DNA from: Bacillota bacterium
GTDB taxonomy: Bacteria > Bacillota > Dethiobacteria > DTU022
Assembly (NCBI GenBank): GCA_018400435.1
Contig: JAGYMW010000006.1
Coordinates: 1-45,020, forward strand
Direction of reading: 5' to 3'
Length of the DNA: 45,020 bases
A program made the position numbers and the translations under genes. The notes beneath the pieces were generated by a model, which worked only from the letters and a program-made list of their open reading frames with translations, did no database searches and was not told where the DNA came from. Positions 8,053 through 15,547 of this stretch are shown here, one piece after another. Each line of letters opens with the position of its first letter. Position 1 is the first letter of the stretch.

Positions 8053-9172
8053 CCGTGAAAACAAACATGAACCTGATCGCATACTAATCCTTGTTACTGT
8101 ACTGTTGTTGGCCATCGGGTTGTTGATGGTTTTCAGCGCGAGTTATGTTGTGGCTGATGAAAAGGTTGGCGATGCTTACTATTTCCTGAAACGTCAGGCC
8201 CTGTGGACTGCAGTTGGCCTGGGAGCGATGTATTTGTTTTCGCGGATTAATTATCGAAAGCTAAAGCAGCTGTCTCTTTTGATATTGCTGGTCAATTTTA
8301 TCTTGCTAACCTTGATTTTCACCGGTTTCGGGTCTGAGCTGGGGACTGAAGCCAGGCGCTGGCTAACAATAGGGCCGGTTATCCTGCAGCCTTCCGAATT
8401 CAGCAAGCTGGCCTTTGTTATTTTCATTGCTGCTTACATGAGCACTAAACGTATGGACTTGAGAAATTTTTGGGTATCCACTGTAATCCCGCTTGCCCTT
8501 GTGGGGGTTGCTTTTCTGATGATCCAGTTTCAGCCCGATATGAGCACAGCTCTTATTGTCCTGGCTTCTGCAGCACTGGTAGTAGTCTTCGCCGGGATAC
8601 CTGTCAGCCGCATGGCTGGCCTGTCCCTGCTGGCTTTACCGCCGCTGGCTTACCTGACTGTCAGGGAAGATTACCGCCTGCAAAGACTATTCACATTTAT
8701 TGATCCATGGGCTGACCCCTCAGAGTCGGGGTATCAGATTATCCAATCTTTCTATGCTCTGGGATCAGGGCATATATTCGGAGCCGGCCTTGGCCGCAGC
8801 AAGCAGAAGTTGTTTTACCTGCCGGAACCGCAAAATGATTTTATCTTTGCCGTTATAGGAGAAGAGCTTGGTTTTATCGGTGCGGTTACTGTTTTATTGC
8901 TATACCTGGTCCTGATCTGGCGCGGGTTTCAAATTGCCTATAAAGCACCCGATCTATTCGGCAGCCTCCTGGCAGCGGGGATCATCTTTACATTTGCCCT
9001 GCAGGTTGTAATCAATGTGGCTGTTGTAACGGGAATGCTGCCGGTTACCGGTATTAATCTACCCCTGGTCAGCTACGGGGGGAGTTCAGTGTTGTTTGTT
9101 TTGTGCGGTATTGGTATATTGCTCAATATATCCAAATATACCAGGGATCTCCCGGGGATGCAAAGGAGCTAG
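8042..9172 (+). CDS. ftsW: SEDS glycosyltransferase FtsW
   Basis: A polytopic SEDS-family peptidoglycan glycosyltransferase that polymerises lipid II at the septum with its partner PBP. Its 376 residues hold about ten membrane segments, the RRW...PSEFSKL loop, the QPDMSTA motif in the large extracellular loop and the C-terminal LPLVSYGGSS signature. The ATG at 8042 lies inside the last codons of murD, preceded by GGGGAGAGGAG. It could in principle be RodA, but its place between murD and murG supports FtsW. Confidence 0.94.
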   Translation: MDGNRENKHEPDRILILVTVLLLAIGLLMVFSASYVVADEKVGDAYYFLKRQALWTAVGLGAMYLFSRINYRKLKQLSLLILLVNFILLTLIFTGFGSELGTEARRWLTIGPVILQPSEFSKLAFVIFIAAYMSTKRMDLRNFWVSTVIPLALVGVAFLMIQFQPDMSTALIVLASAALVVVFAGIPVSRMAGLSLLALPPLAYLTVREDYRLQRLFTFIDPWADPSESGYQIIQSFYALGSGHIFGAGLGRSKQKLFYLPEPQNDFIFAVIGEELGFIGAVTVLLLYLVLIWRGFQIAYKAPDLFGSLLAAGIIFTFALQVVINVAVVTGMLPVTGINLPLVSYGGSSVLFVLCGIGILLNISKYTRDLPGMQRS

Positions 9173-9175
9173 TTG

Positions 9176-10264
9176 ATGAGAATCATGATTGGCGGAGGAG
9201 GAACAGGAGGTCATATCTATCCGGCGCTGGCTCTGGCCCGTTATGCACGGGAAGCAGACAGTGATAATAAAATATTATTTGTCGGCAGTAAAACCGGATT
9301 GGAAAATAAAATCATTCCTTCTTCCGGTTTCAAGCTGGTTACCATCCATGCCCGCGGTTTCCAGCGCAGTTTAAAACAAATTGGAGCGGTGATGGGAGAT
9401 TTGTTTAAGGGCCTGAAGGAATCATGGCGAATTATTGACCAGTTCCGGCCGGACGTTGTTTTGGGCACAGGGGGGTATGTGGCAGCACCACTGGTAATGG
9501 CGGCACTGATGAAAAAATATCCAACTGTAATTCATGAACAAAATGCTCTGCCCGGTCTGACTAACCGGCGGCTGGCCCGTTATGTGAGCATGGTCTGCAT
9601 CTCTTATGCTGAAACCAAGAGCAGGTTGCCTCGTTCAAGCCATATTGTCCTGACCGGCAATCCCCGGGCCAGTGAAGTCGGCGTCATCAGTCGGGAAGAA
9701 GGCTGTCGGCAGTTCGGTCTTGACCCGGCGGCAAAGATGGTGCTTATTTATGGTGGGAGCAGGGGGGCATTGAAACTTAACCGGGAGGTTATCGCTTATC
9801 TTAAAGCAGGTTTTCTGCCTCAAGAAATAAGCCTGATCTACGTTACCGGCGAAATTTATCACCGGGAAGTGCTGGGCGAACTGGGTTCGCTGCCGGAAAG
9901 GGTGAAGCTGTTCCCCTACCTGGAGGAGATGCCAGCGGCGCTTGCTGCGGCCGATCTGGCGGTTACTCGCAGCGGGGCCACTACCCTGGCTGAGATTACG
10001 GCCATAGGACTGCCGGCAATCTTGATACCTTCGCCAAATGTGGTTAGTAATCATCAGTATTATAATGCCAGGGTGTTGGCTGATGCTGGTGCGGCGGTGT
10101 TAATAGAAGAAAAAGACTTTGATTGTTTAAAATTAAAAAAGGAAATTGACATACTGGTTAACAATCCTGAAATATTGACCGATATGAGTAAACGAAGCCG
10201 TGAATTAGGATTGACAGATGCTGCAGAGAAGATTTATCAGTGCCTGCGGGAGGTCGCTTCATGA
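9176..10264 (+). CDS. murG: Lipid II synthase MurG (GlcNAc transferase)
   Basis: A GT28-family glycosyltransferase on the inner membrane face that adds GlcNAc from UDP-GlcNAc to lipid I. The N-terminal GGGGTGGHIYPA loop (residues 6-17, with H13) and the GSRGALKLN and SGATTLAEI donor-binding motifs are visible. ATG 9176 follows AAAGGAG with about 7-nt spacing and is preferred to TTG 9173. The gene overlaps murB by 4 bp (ATGA). In many Firmicutes murC or murB follows here; murC is not present. Confidence 0.97.
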   Translation: MRIMIGGGGTGGHIYPALALARYAREADSDNKILFVGSKTGLENKIIPSSGFKLVTIHARGFQRSLKQIGAVMGDLFKGLKESWRIIDQFRPDVVLGTGGYVAAPLVMAALMKKYPTVIHEQNALPGLTNRRLARYVSMVCISYAETKSRLPRSSHIVLTGNPRASEVGVISREEGCRQFGLDPAAKMVLIYGGSRGALKLNREVIAYLKAGFLPQEISLIYVTGEIYHREVLGELGSLPERVKLFPYLEEMPAALAAADLAVTRSGATTLAEITAIGLPAILIPSPNVVSNHQYYNARVLADAGAAVLIEEKDFDCLKLKKEIDILVNNPEILTDMSKRSRELGLTDAAEKIYQCLREVAS

Positions 10265-11160
10265 CGATAAAAGAGGAATTGAGAAAAAAATTTGGTTCAG
10301 CGGTTAGATTAAATGAACCGCTGGCTTCCCATACTTCCTGGCAGGTTGGTGGTCCAGCTGATTATTACATTGCTCCGCGCTCGGTTAATGAGCTTGCTGA
10401 AGTAATCAAGGTGAGCAAGCAATTCGAGCTTCCTCTATTTGTCATGGGCAATGGGACAAACCTGCTTGTCCTGGATGGGGGGATCAGGGGGCTGGTCGTC
10501 CATATCGGAGCAGCCTTTTCTTACATAAAACAGGAAAAATATGGAGTTACAGTGGGGGCGGGAACGGCCATGACTGCCCTGGCCAGGGAGACTGTAGAAA
10601 AAAGATTGAGTGGGGTGGAATTTGCTGCAGGCATTCCGGGAACCCTGGGCGGAGCAGTAATCATGAATGCCGGTGCATTTGGCAATTACATAGGAGAAAA
10701 GATTCAAACGGTTCGCCTTGTTTCTGACAGTGGTGCTAACCTAGAGCTTTCAAGAGAAGAACTTTCTTTTGGTTACCGGTGCAGTAACCTGTCCGGGAAA
10801 GGAGTTATTTTTGAAATTGATTTACTTCTTAAAGGAGGCAATCCTCATGAATCACTCCGTCTAATCGAGGGTTTTATTGCGGAGCGGCGCAGACGGCACC
10901 CGGAACAACCCAGCGCTGGTAGTGTATTTCGTAATTTTCCCGATGTGCCGGCTGGTAAAATAATTGAACAGGCTGGCTTAAAGGGAATAAAAGTTGGCGG
11001 GGCCGAGGTCTCGAAAAAACATGCCAATTTCATCGTTAATACCGGAGAAGCAACAGCTGCTGATATCATGACCCTCATGGAGAAAGTGCGGCAGGTGGTA
11101 AAAGAAAAGTACGCTCTTGAATTACAGCCGGAAGTAAAAATAGTTGGAGAGGAGAGCTGA
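10261..11160 (+). CDS. murB: UDP-N-acetylenolpyruvoylglucosamine reductase MurB
   Basis: An FAD enzyme that reduces enolpyruvyl-UDP-GlcNAc to UDP-MurNAc with NADPH. The FAD-binding PCMH domain contains GNGTNLLVLDGG (about 63-74) and GIPGTLGGAVIMNAGA (about 124-139). The catalytic serine is S221 in SAGSVFRN, R173 lies in GYR and E291 lies near the C-terminus. At 299 residues without the extra E. coli loop it looks like a type II MurB. ATG 10261 has GGGAGG at 10249-10254 and overlaps the murG stop. Confidence 0.97.
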   Translation: MTIKEELRKKFGSAVRLNEPLASHTSWQVGGPADYYIAPRSVNELAEVIKVSKQFELPLFVMGNGTNLLVLDGGIRGLVVHIGAAFSYIKQEKYGVTVGAGTAMTALARETVEKRLSGVEFAAGIPGTLGGAVIMNAGAFGNYIGEKIQTVRLVSDSGANLELSREELSFGYRCSNLSGKGVIFEIDLLLKGGNPHESLRLIEGFIAERRRRHPEQPSAGSVFRNFPDVPAGKIIEQAGLKGIKVGGAEVSKKHANFIVNTGEATAADIMTLMEKVRQVVKEKYALELQPEVKIVGEES

Positions 11161-11163
11161 ATC

Positions 11164-11961
11164 GTGGTTCAAAAGAGCGATCGCCTAAAACTGGTCGGTA
11201 AAAAAGAAAAATGCCCCGGTTGGAAAAAAGCGCTGCGTTTCTTGTCTCGCCTGGCCCTGGTTTTCCTGCTCCTCATTTTACTCCGATACGGAGAATCTTT
11301 TTTCCGCATCAAAGAGGTGAGTGTCAATGGAGCAAAGGATCTGACAAAAAGTGAAATTATCACTGCTGCTGGAATTGAAATAAATAACAGTATTTTTCTG
11401 ATTTCCTCGCAGAAGGTTGCATGCAAAATCAGAGCAGCCTGTCCGCAGGTTGATAGTGTCGAATTCGAGCGAAATTTACCGAATAAAGTAGAAATAACAG
11501 TTGCTGAGCGGACACCTGTTGCTTTTGTGATGACAGCAGATGGTTATTGGGAAATGGATCGGAATGCGGTCTGTTTCGCCTGCCGTGCCGAACCGGCAGA
11601 AAGATATCCTCTAATTGCCGGGATTAACGGCGAACTGGTTGTCCCGGGGATTCCTCTGCGCTGCCGGGAACGGCGGGAAGCGCTGATTAAATTTTTTGCG
11701 GCCTGGAACGGAGAAGAGAAAATTACGATTGAACAGATCGATCTTTACGACAGCTATAATATGATCCTTCAGACAGAGACAGGGATGGAGATCTGGCTTG
11801 GCGACGGCAGGGGAATGGAAGAAAAATTACTGCTGATCCGGGAGACCCTTCCTTATATCGAAGCGGGAGCTGAAACACGGTTGGATGTTCGCACAGGAAG
11901 CAGACTGGTAGTATCAAGCAATGCTTTGCTAATGGAGGAAGAGGAGGTGGATAACCCGTAA
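11164..11961 (+). CDS. ftsQ: FtsQ/DivIB divisome protein
   Basis: A bitopic membrane protein of 265 residues with a basic cytoplasmic N-terminus, one membrane span (about 25-42) and an extracellular POTRA domain starting at FRIKEVSVNGAKDLTKSEI (about 47-65). This is the FtsQ/DivIB layout; the protein links FtsL and FtsB/DivIC to the septum. The start is GTG 11164, 3 nt after the murB stop, with GGAGAGGAGAG upstream. The C-terminal part is poorly conserved, as is usual for the family. Confidence 0.9.
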   Translation: MVQKSDRLKLVGKKEKCPGWKKALRFLSRLALVFLLLILLRYGESFFRIKEVSVNGAKDLTKSEIITAAGIEINNSIFLISSQKVACKIRAACPQVDSVEFERNLPNKVEITVAERTPVAFVMTADGYWEMDRNAVCFACRAEPAERYPLIAGINGELVVPGIPLRCRERREALIKFFAAWNGEEKITIEQIDLYDSYNMILQTETGMEIWLGDGRGMEEKLLLIRETLPYIEAGAETRLDVRTGSRLVVSSNALLMEEEEVDNP

Positions 11962-12047
11962 TAAAAACAGGAAAGAATTAAAATGTGTAGAATTGTCTAA
12001 TAAAGTCAGAAGTTACACCACGTTGGGAAGGGTAAGGGGGTAAAAGA

Positions 12048-13280
12048 ATGAACAGGAAAAACTATATTGCTGGTATCGATGTTGGCACAGCTGAGGTGCG
12101 GGTCGGGCTAGGTGAATCCCGTCCTGACGGAACTGTGAACATTATCGGTTTAGGTCTGAGCCCTTCCGATGGTGTACGCAAAGGTGTTATTGTTGATCTG
12201 GAAAAAACAATTGAATCGATTGTCAGTGCGCTGGAAGAAGCAGAGAGGATGTCGGGGATAAAGATTGATTCTGCTTATGTCGCCCTGAAAGGGCTTAACG
12301 TTGAGCTTATCAACAATCGCGGAGTGGTTGCTGTTACAGCCGAGGATCGAGAAATTTGCGAAGAGGATGTTGAAAGAGTGATTCAGGCGGCTAAAGTAGT
12401 TGCCCTGCCAATGGACAGGGAGATAGTGGATATTATTCCCAGGGAATATATCGTTGACGGTTTTGACGGGATCAGGGATCCGCTTGGTATGTTGGGAGTG
12501 AGGTTGGAGGTCGATGCCCTTGTCGTTAACAGCCGGATTACTTCTCTTCACAATCTCTTACGCTGTATCAACCGGGCAGGTATCACTGTTGACGGCCTGG
12601 TTCTGCAGGCAATGGCCAATTCGGAGGTATCTCTGTCTCCAGATGAACGTGAACTGGGAGTGTTCCTCATTGATATTGGCGGTGGAACAACTGAAATTGC
12701 TCTTTTCCAGCATGGCAAGTTGCAGAAGATGTCAGTGGTGCCGATCGGTGGAGATCATGTTACCACGGATCTGGCTGCCGGGTTGCGGATTAACTATTAT
12801 GCTGCAGAAGAATTGAAAAAGGAACACGGTTCGGCCATGCTTTCTCTGGCTGACACCGAGCCGAAGATTGAAATTAAAACTGTAGGCAGCAAAGAGCTCA
12901 GATTGGTTTCAGAAAAAGAGGTCGCCGGTTTTATTGAGCCGAGGGTCCAGGAAATTTTTCACATCATCAAGGAAGAAATGATCAAAATGGGGTGGCAGTA
13001 TCTGCCGCCTGCCGGTGCGGTGCTACGCGGTGGTGTGGCCGGGATGAAAGGAATCCCGGAAGTAAGCCGCCGCTTATTTGAAAGCGATCAAATAAGGCTC
13101 GCTGATTTTGAAATAGCCGGGGTCCAGAATCCCAGCTATTCTACAGTAGCCGGGTTGCTGTATTATGTGCAGCGTTATCAGCCGCGGTTATTTGTTCAGG
13201 AACGAACCAGGTTGGTTAAAAAACGTGGCCCGGGATTGTGGCAGCGTTTAAAAGAATGGTTAACTGACATAATTGATTAA
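12048..13280 (+). CDS. ftsA: Cell division protein FtsA
   Basis: An actin-like ATPase that tethers FtsZ filaments to the membrane. The phosphate-binding loop [12 protein letters not shown] (about 9-20) and the second ATP motif [12 protein letters not shown] (about 209-220) are visible. The C-terminus ends in an amphipathic helix with [13 protein letters not shown], the expected membrane-targeting sequence. ATG 12048 follows a purine-rich AAGGGGG. An 86-bp gap separates it from ftsQ, so an internal promoter is possible, but no convincing one was seen. With no sepF nearby, FtsA may be the main FtsZ tether encoded here. Confidence 0.97.
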   Translation: MNRKNYIAGIDVGTAEVRVGLGESRPDGTVNIIGLGLSPSDGVRKGVIVDLEKTIESIVSALEEAERMSGIKIDSAYVALKGLNVELINNRGVVAVTAEDREICEEDVERVIQAAKVVALPMDREIVDIIPREYIVDGFDGIRDPLGMLGVRLEVDALVVNSRITSLHNLLRCINRAGITVDGLVLQAMANSEVSLSPDERELGVFLIDIGGGTTEIALFQHGKLQKMSVVPIGGDHVTTDLAAGLRINYYAAEELKKEHGSAMLSLADTEPKIEIKTVGSKELRLVSEKEVAGFIEPRVQEIFHIIKEEMIKMGWQYLPPAGAVLRGGVAGMKGIPEVSRRLFESDQIRLADFEIAGVQNPSYSTVAGLLYYVQRYQPRLFVQERTRLVKKRGPGLWQRLKEWLTDIID

Positions 13281-13311
13281 AAGAGCATACTACTTTCAGG
13301 AGGTGCTTTTC

Positions 13312-14385
13312 ATGATTGAGTTTGATAATGAGATGGAACAATATGCTTCGATAAAAGTAGTCGGTATCGGTGGTGGCGGCAGCAATGCTGTAAATCGGAT
13401 GATTGCAGCAGGATTGCAGGGAGTGGATTTCTGTGCTGTCAATACGGATGCCCAGGCTCTCTACCTGGCCAACGCTTCCCTGAAACTGCAGATTGGTGAG
13501 CAGCTTACCAAGGGATTGGGGGCAGGAGCCAATCCGGGAATTGGACAGAAAGCGGCAGAAGAAAGTCGTAATACCATCGAGAACATGCTCAAGGGTTCGG
13601 ATATGGTTTTTATTACCGCCGGCATGGGTGGCGGAACAGGAACAGGAGCCGCGCCGGTCATTGCAGAAATAGCTCAGAAACTGGGAGCATTGACTGTGGG
13701 AGTGGTAACCAGGCCGTTCTCCTTTGAGGGTAGAAAACGTAAGCAGCAGGCCGATGAAGGGATTTCCGCTTTAAAAGAAAAAGTGGACACCCTCATTACT
13801 ATACCCAACGACCGTCTGCTGCAGGTAGTTGAGAAAAAGACGCCTATTCTGGAAGCCTTTCGGGTCGCCGACGATGTACTCAGACAGGGAGTCCAGGGTA
13901 TTTCCGATCTGATCGCCGTTCCCGGTTTGATTAACCTTGATTTTGCCGATGTACGCACGATCATGGCCGAAACAGGACCCGCCCTGATGGGCGTGGGACA
14001 GGGAAGCGGAGAGAATAGAACTGTCGAGGCAGCCAAAGCGGCAACCAACAGTCCTCTCCTGGAAACGTCAATTGAAGGAGCCAGGGGAATCTTGATTAAT
14101 GTAACCGGCGGTTCGGATCTGGGCCTCTATGAAGTGAATGAAGCGGCTGAAATAATATCGGAATATGCTGATCCCGAAGCGAATATAATCTTTGGAGCGG
14201 TTATCGATGAAAATTGTCAGGATCAGGTCCGAGTCACGGTTATTGCCACCGGTTTTAATGAAGTCCGGGAAGGTTTTAAGCCAAAACTGGCTGCTGTTGG
14301 CGGAAGTGCATACTCACGCGGCGAAAACATCGATTCGCCAACCTGGTCTCGCTGGCAGCAGAAAGGAAAAATAGTTAACGAGTGA
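13312..14385 (+). CDS. ftsZ: Cell division GTPase FtsZ
   Basis: A tubulin-like GTPase that forms the Z-ring. The nucleotide loop [13 protein letters not shown] (about 18-30) and the tubulin signature [10 protein letters not shown] (about 106-115) are intact. At 357 residues the protein has a short linker, and the C-terminal tail NIDSPTWSR resembles the conserved FtsA-binding peptide. ATG 13312 follows AGGAGG, so the in-frame upstream extension to 13273, which overlaps ftsA, is rejected. A strong terminator follows, ending the dcw operon. Confidence 0.98.
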   Translation: MIEFDNEMEQYASIKVVGIGGGGSNAVNRMIAAGLQGVDFCAVNTDAQALYLANASLKLQIGEQLTKGLGAGANPGIGQKAAEESRNTIENMLKGSDMVFITAGMGGGTGTGAAPVIAEIAQKLGALTVGVVTRPFSFEGRKRKQQADEGISALKEKVDTLITIPNDRLLQVVEKKTPILEAFRVADDVLRQGVQGISDLIAVPGLINLDFADVRTIMAETGPALMGVGQGSGENRTVEAAKAATNSPLLETSIEGARGILINVTGGSDLGLYEVNEAAEIISEYADPEANIIFGAVIDENCQDQVRVTVIATGFNEVREGFKPKLAAVGGSAYSRGENIDSPTWSRWQQKGKIVNE

Positions 14386-14417
14386 TTCAAATCCTTCGTT
14401 GATCCGGTATTGCTTGA

Positions 14418-14455
14418 AACCCGGCATATAGATTATATCTGTGTGCCGGGTTTTT
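14418..14455 (+). terminator. Rho-independent terminator after ftsZ
   Basis: A 9-bp stem (AACCCGGCA at 14418-14426 with TGCCGGGTT at 14444-14452) is followed by T residues through 14455. It lies 33 nt after the ftsZ stop and before the lipoprotein start, so it marks the end of the dcw transcript. Confidence 0.88.
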
Positions 14456-14496
14456 CCGAAACATGTTCAAATAATTTTAAGGAAGGGAAGATAATC

Positions 14497-15303
14497 ATGA
14501 AACTTTTCTTTTGCCGAGGTGTGGTATTTCTGCTGTGTCTGTTGTTGTTGGCTGTTACCGGCTGCGGCGATTCCGGGGTAGCTGATGAAACGGGTGAAGA
14601 TCAGGCCGGGGATATTACTGTAGAGGACGAAGATGCCCTGGTAGAAGATAATCAGGGCGAGGAAGACAGTGAGAACGGGGAAGGAGAAGAAATCCTTGCT
14701 CTTGATGAATGGGAAGCGCCTGCTAATTTACAGGAAATGATCGCCAAATTCGAAGAAATTCAGCATAGCATTATCCAGGACGGTGAAGTGGTCGCTACGG
14801 TTCATTACCTTTATGAAGACAGTGAAACCATTGAGGGGACTGAGACCGATCGGTTCAGTGTAGATTTTGGCGAAGAAAAATTTACCGTGTGGATAGATCC
14901 TACCGGTGAATTGATAAAGATCGAGGCTGGGGGTGAAGAGATCCCTGCTGAAATGGCTTCTATATTTGTTGAGCCCATGATGGCCAATATCCTGATGCCT
15001 TTCCAGATTGCTCGAGACTGGAATGCACGGGAGCTTATTGTGGATTATAGCACCCAACCGGGTGTTGACGTAAGTAGAGTGCAAAGCGAGGAGCAGGAAA
15101 TAGGAGGCAGATCCGCCCAGGTTTACACTTTTGAGGTAACAGTGGAACCCCCAGCTGTTGAAGCTGATCATGGAGCAAAGATGCGCTGGCAAATTGCTGA
15201 TTTTGGCGATCTGCAGATTATTACAGGTTGGGATATTATCGAAAGCAGCGGTGAAGAGATGAACATTGAATTCAAAGTCGAGAAAATTGTCCTTCGCGAA
15301 TAA
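14497..15303 (+). CDS. Acidic lipoprotein of unknown function
   Basis: A 268-residue predicted lipoprotein. The N-terminus is a short basic start, a hydrophobic stretch and the lipobox AVTGC with C23 as the lipidation site. Residues about 25-66 are a very acidic, low-complexity Asp/Glu linker, followed by a mixed alpha/beta domain with no motif I recognise. ATG 14497 follows GGAAGGGAAG; the upstream in-frame start is rejected because it would place the ftsZ terminator inside the gene. Lgt and LspA, which would process it, are encoded later in the window. It sits where spoIIGA-sigE-sigG are found in spore formers. Confidence 0.85.
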   Translation: MKLFFCRGVVFLLCLLLLAVTGCGDSGVADETGEDQAGDITVEDEDALVEDNQGEEDSENGEGEEILALDEWEAPANLQEMIAKFEEIQHSIIQDGEVVATVHYLYEDSETIEGTETDRFSVDFGEEKFTVWIDPTGELIKIEAGGEEIPAEMASIFVEPMMANILMPFQIARDWNARELIVDYSTQPGVDVSRVQSEEQEIGGRSAQVYTFEVTVEPPAVEADHGAKMRWQIADFGDLQIITGWDIIESSGEEMNIEFKVEKIVLRE

Positions 15304-15369
15304 GACTTTTATATCTTCAACATTAATTTGGTTGTTGTGGTTAAAAAAGGAATGGGACCGGTACGATTC

Positions 15370-15398
15370 TTTACGAGTAGAATATTGTGCTCTATAAT
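15370..15398 (+). promoter_or_regulatory. Promoter of the ribonucleotide reductase gene
   Basis: TTTACG (15370-15375) and a perfect -10 TATAAT (15393-15398) are separated by 17 bp. Transcription would start near 15405, leaving a leader of about 140 nt. TATTGTGC at 15383-15390, between the two boxes, resembles one half of an NrdR box; the other half is not convincing. Confidence 0.65.
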
Positions 15399-15404
15399 AT
15401 GAAA

Positions 15405-15547
15405 GATGAATCGTGTTAAGGAAATGTTCCTTACCAAATAATCTTTCCCTGGAAAAACGGGGGTGCAGGCGCCCGGCTGAGATGATGTACAAAAATTTTA
15501 TCTAAGCGTCCTGACACAGGATTGTCGATCCTTGAGGAGGACTTTAG
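15405..15547 (+). ncRNA. Structured 5' leader, candidate riboswitch or translational switch
   Basis: The leader contains a perfect 7-bp hairpin (TAAGGAA 15417-15423 / TTCCTTA 15427-15433), a GC-rich hairpin region (15458-15476) followed by GGCTGAGA (15475-15482), and two mutually exclusive small stems. Hairpin A pairs 15509-15513 with 15517-15521. Hairpin B pairs 15518-15522 with 15528-15532. With B formed, GTCCT (15508-15512) can pair with AGGAC (15538-15542) and cover the ribosome binding site GGAGGAC. The GGCTGAGA stretch recalls the 5' half of a TPP riboswitch, but the P2 partner and the 3' half are missing. The ligand, if any, is unknown. Confidence 0.5.

Noticed and set aside
14728-15492. 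254-codon minus-strand ORF opposite the lipoprotein
   Set aside because: It is a shadow of the + strand coding frame and runs through the nrdD promoter and leader; no family recognised.
15440-15547. TPP riboswitch upstream of nrdD
   Set aside because: GGGGGTGC and GGCTGAGA recall the 5' half, but the P2 partner and the conserved 3' half are missing, and the downstream gene is not linked to thiamine.
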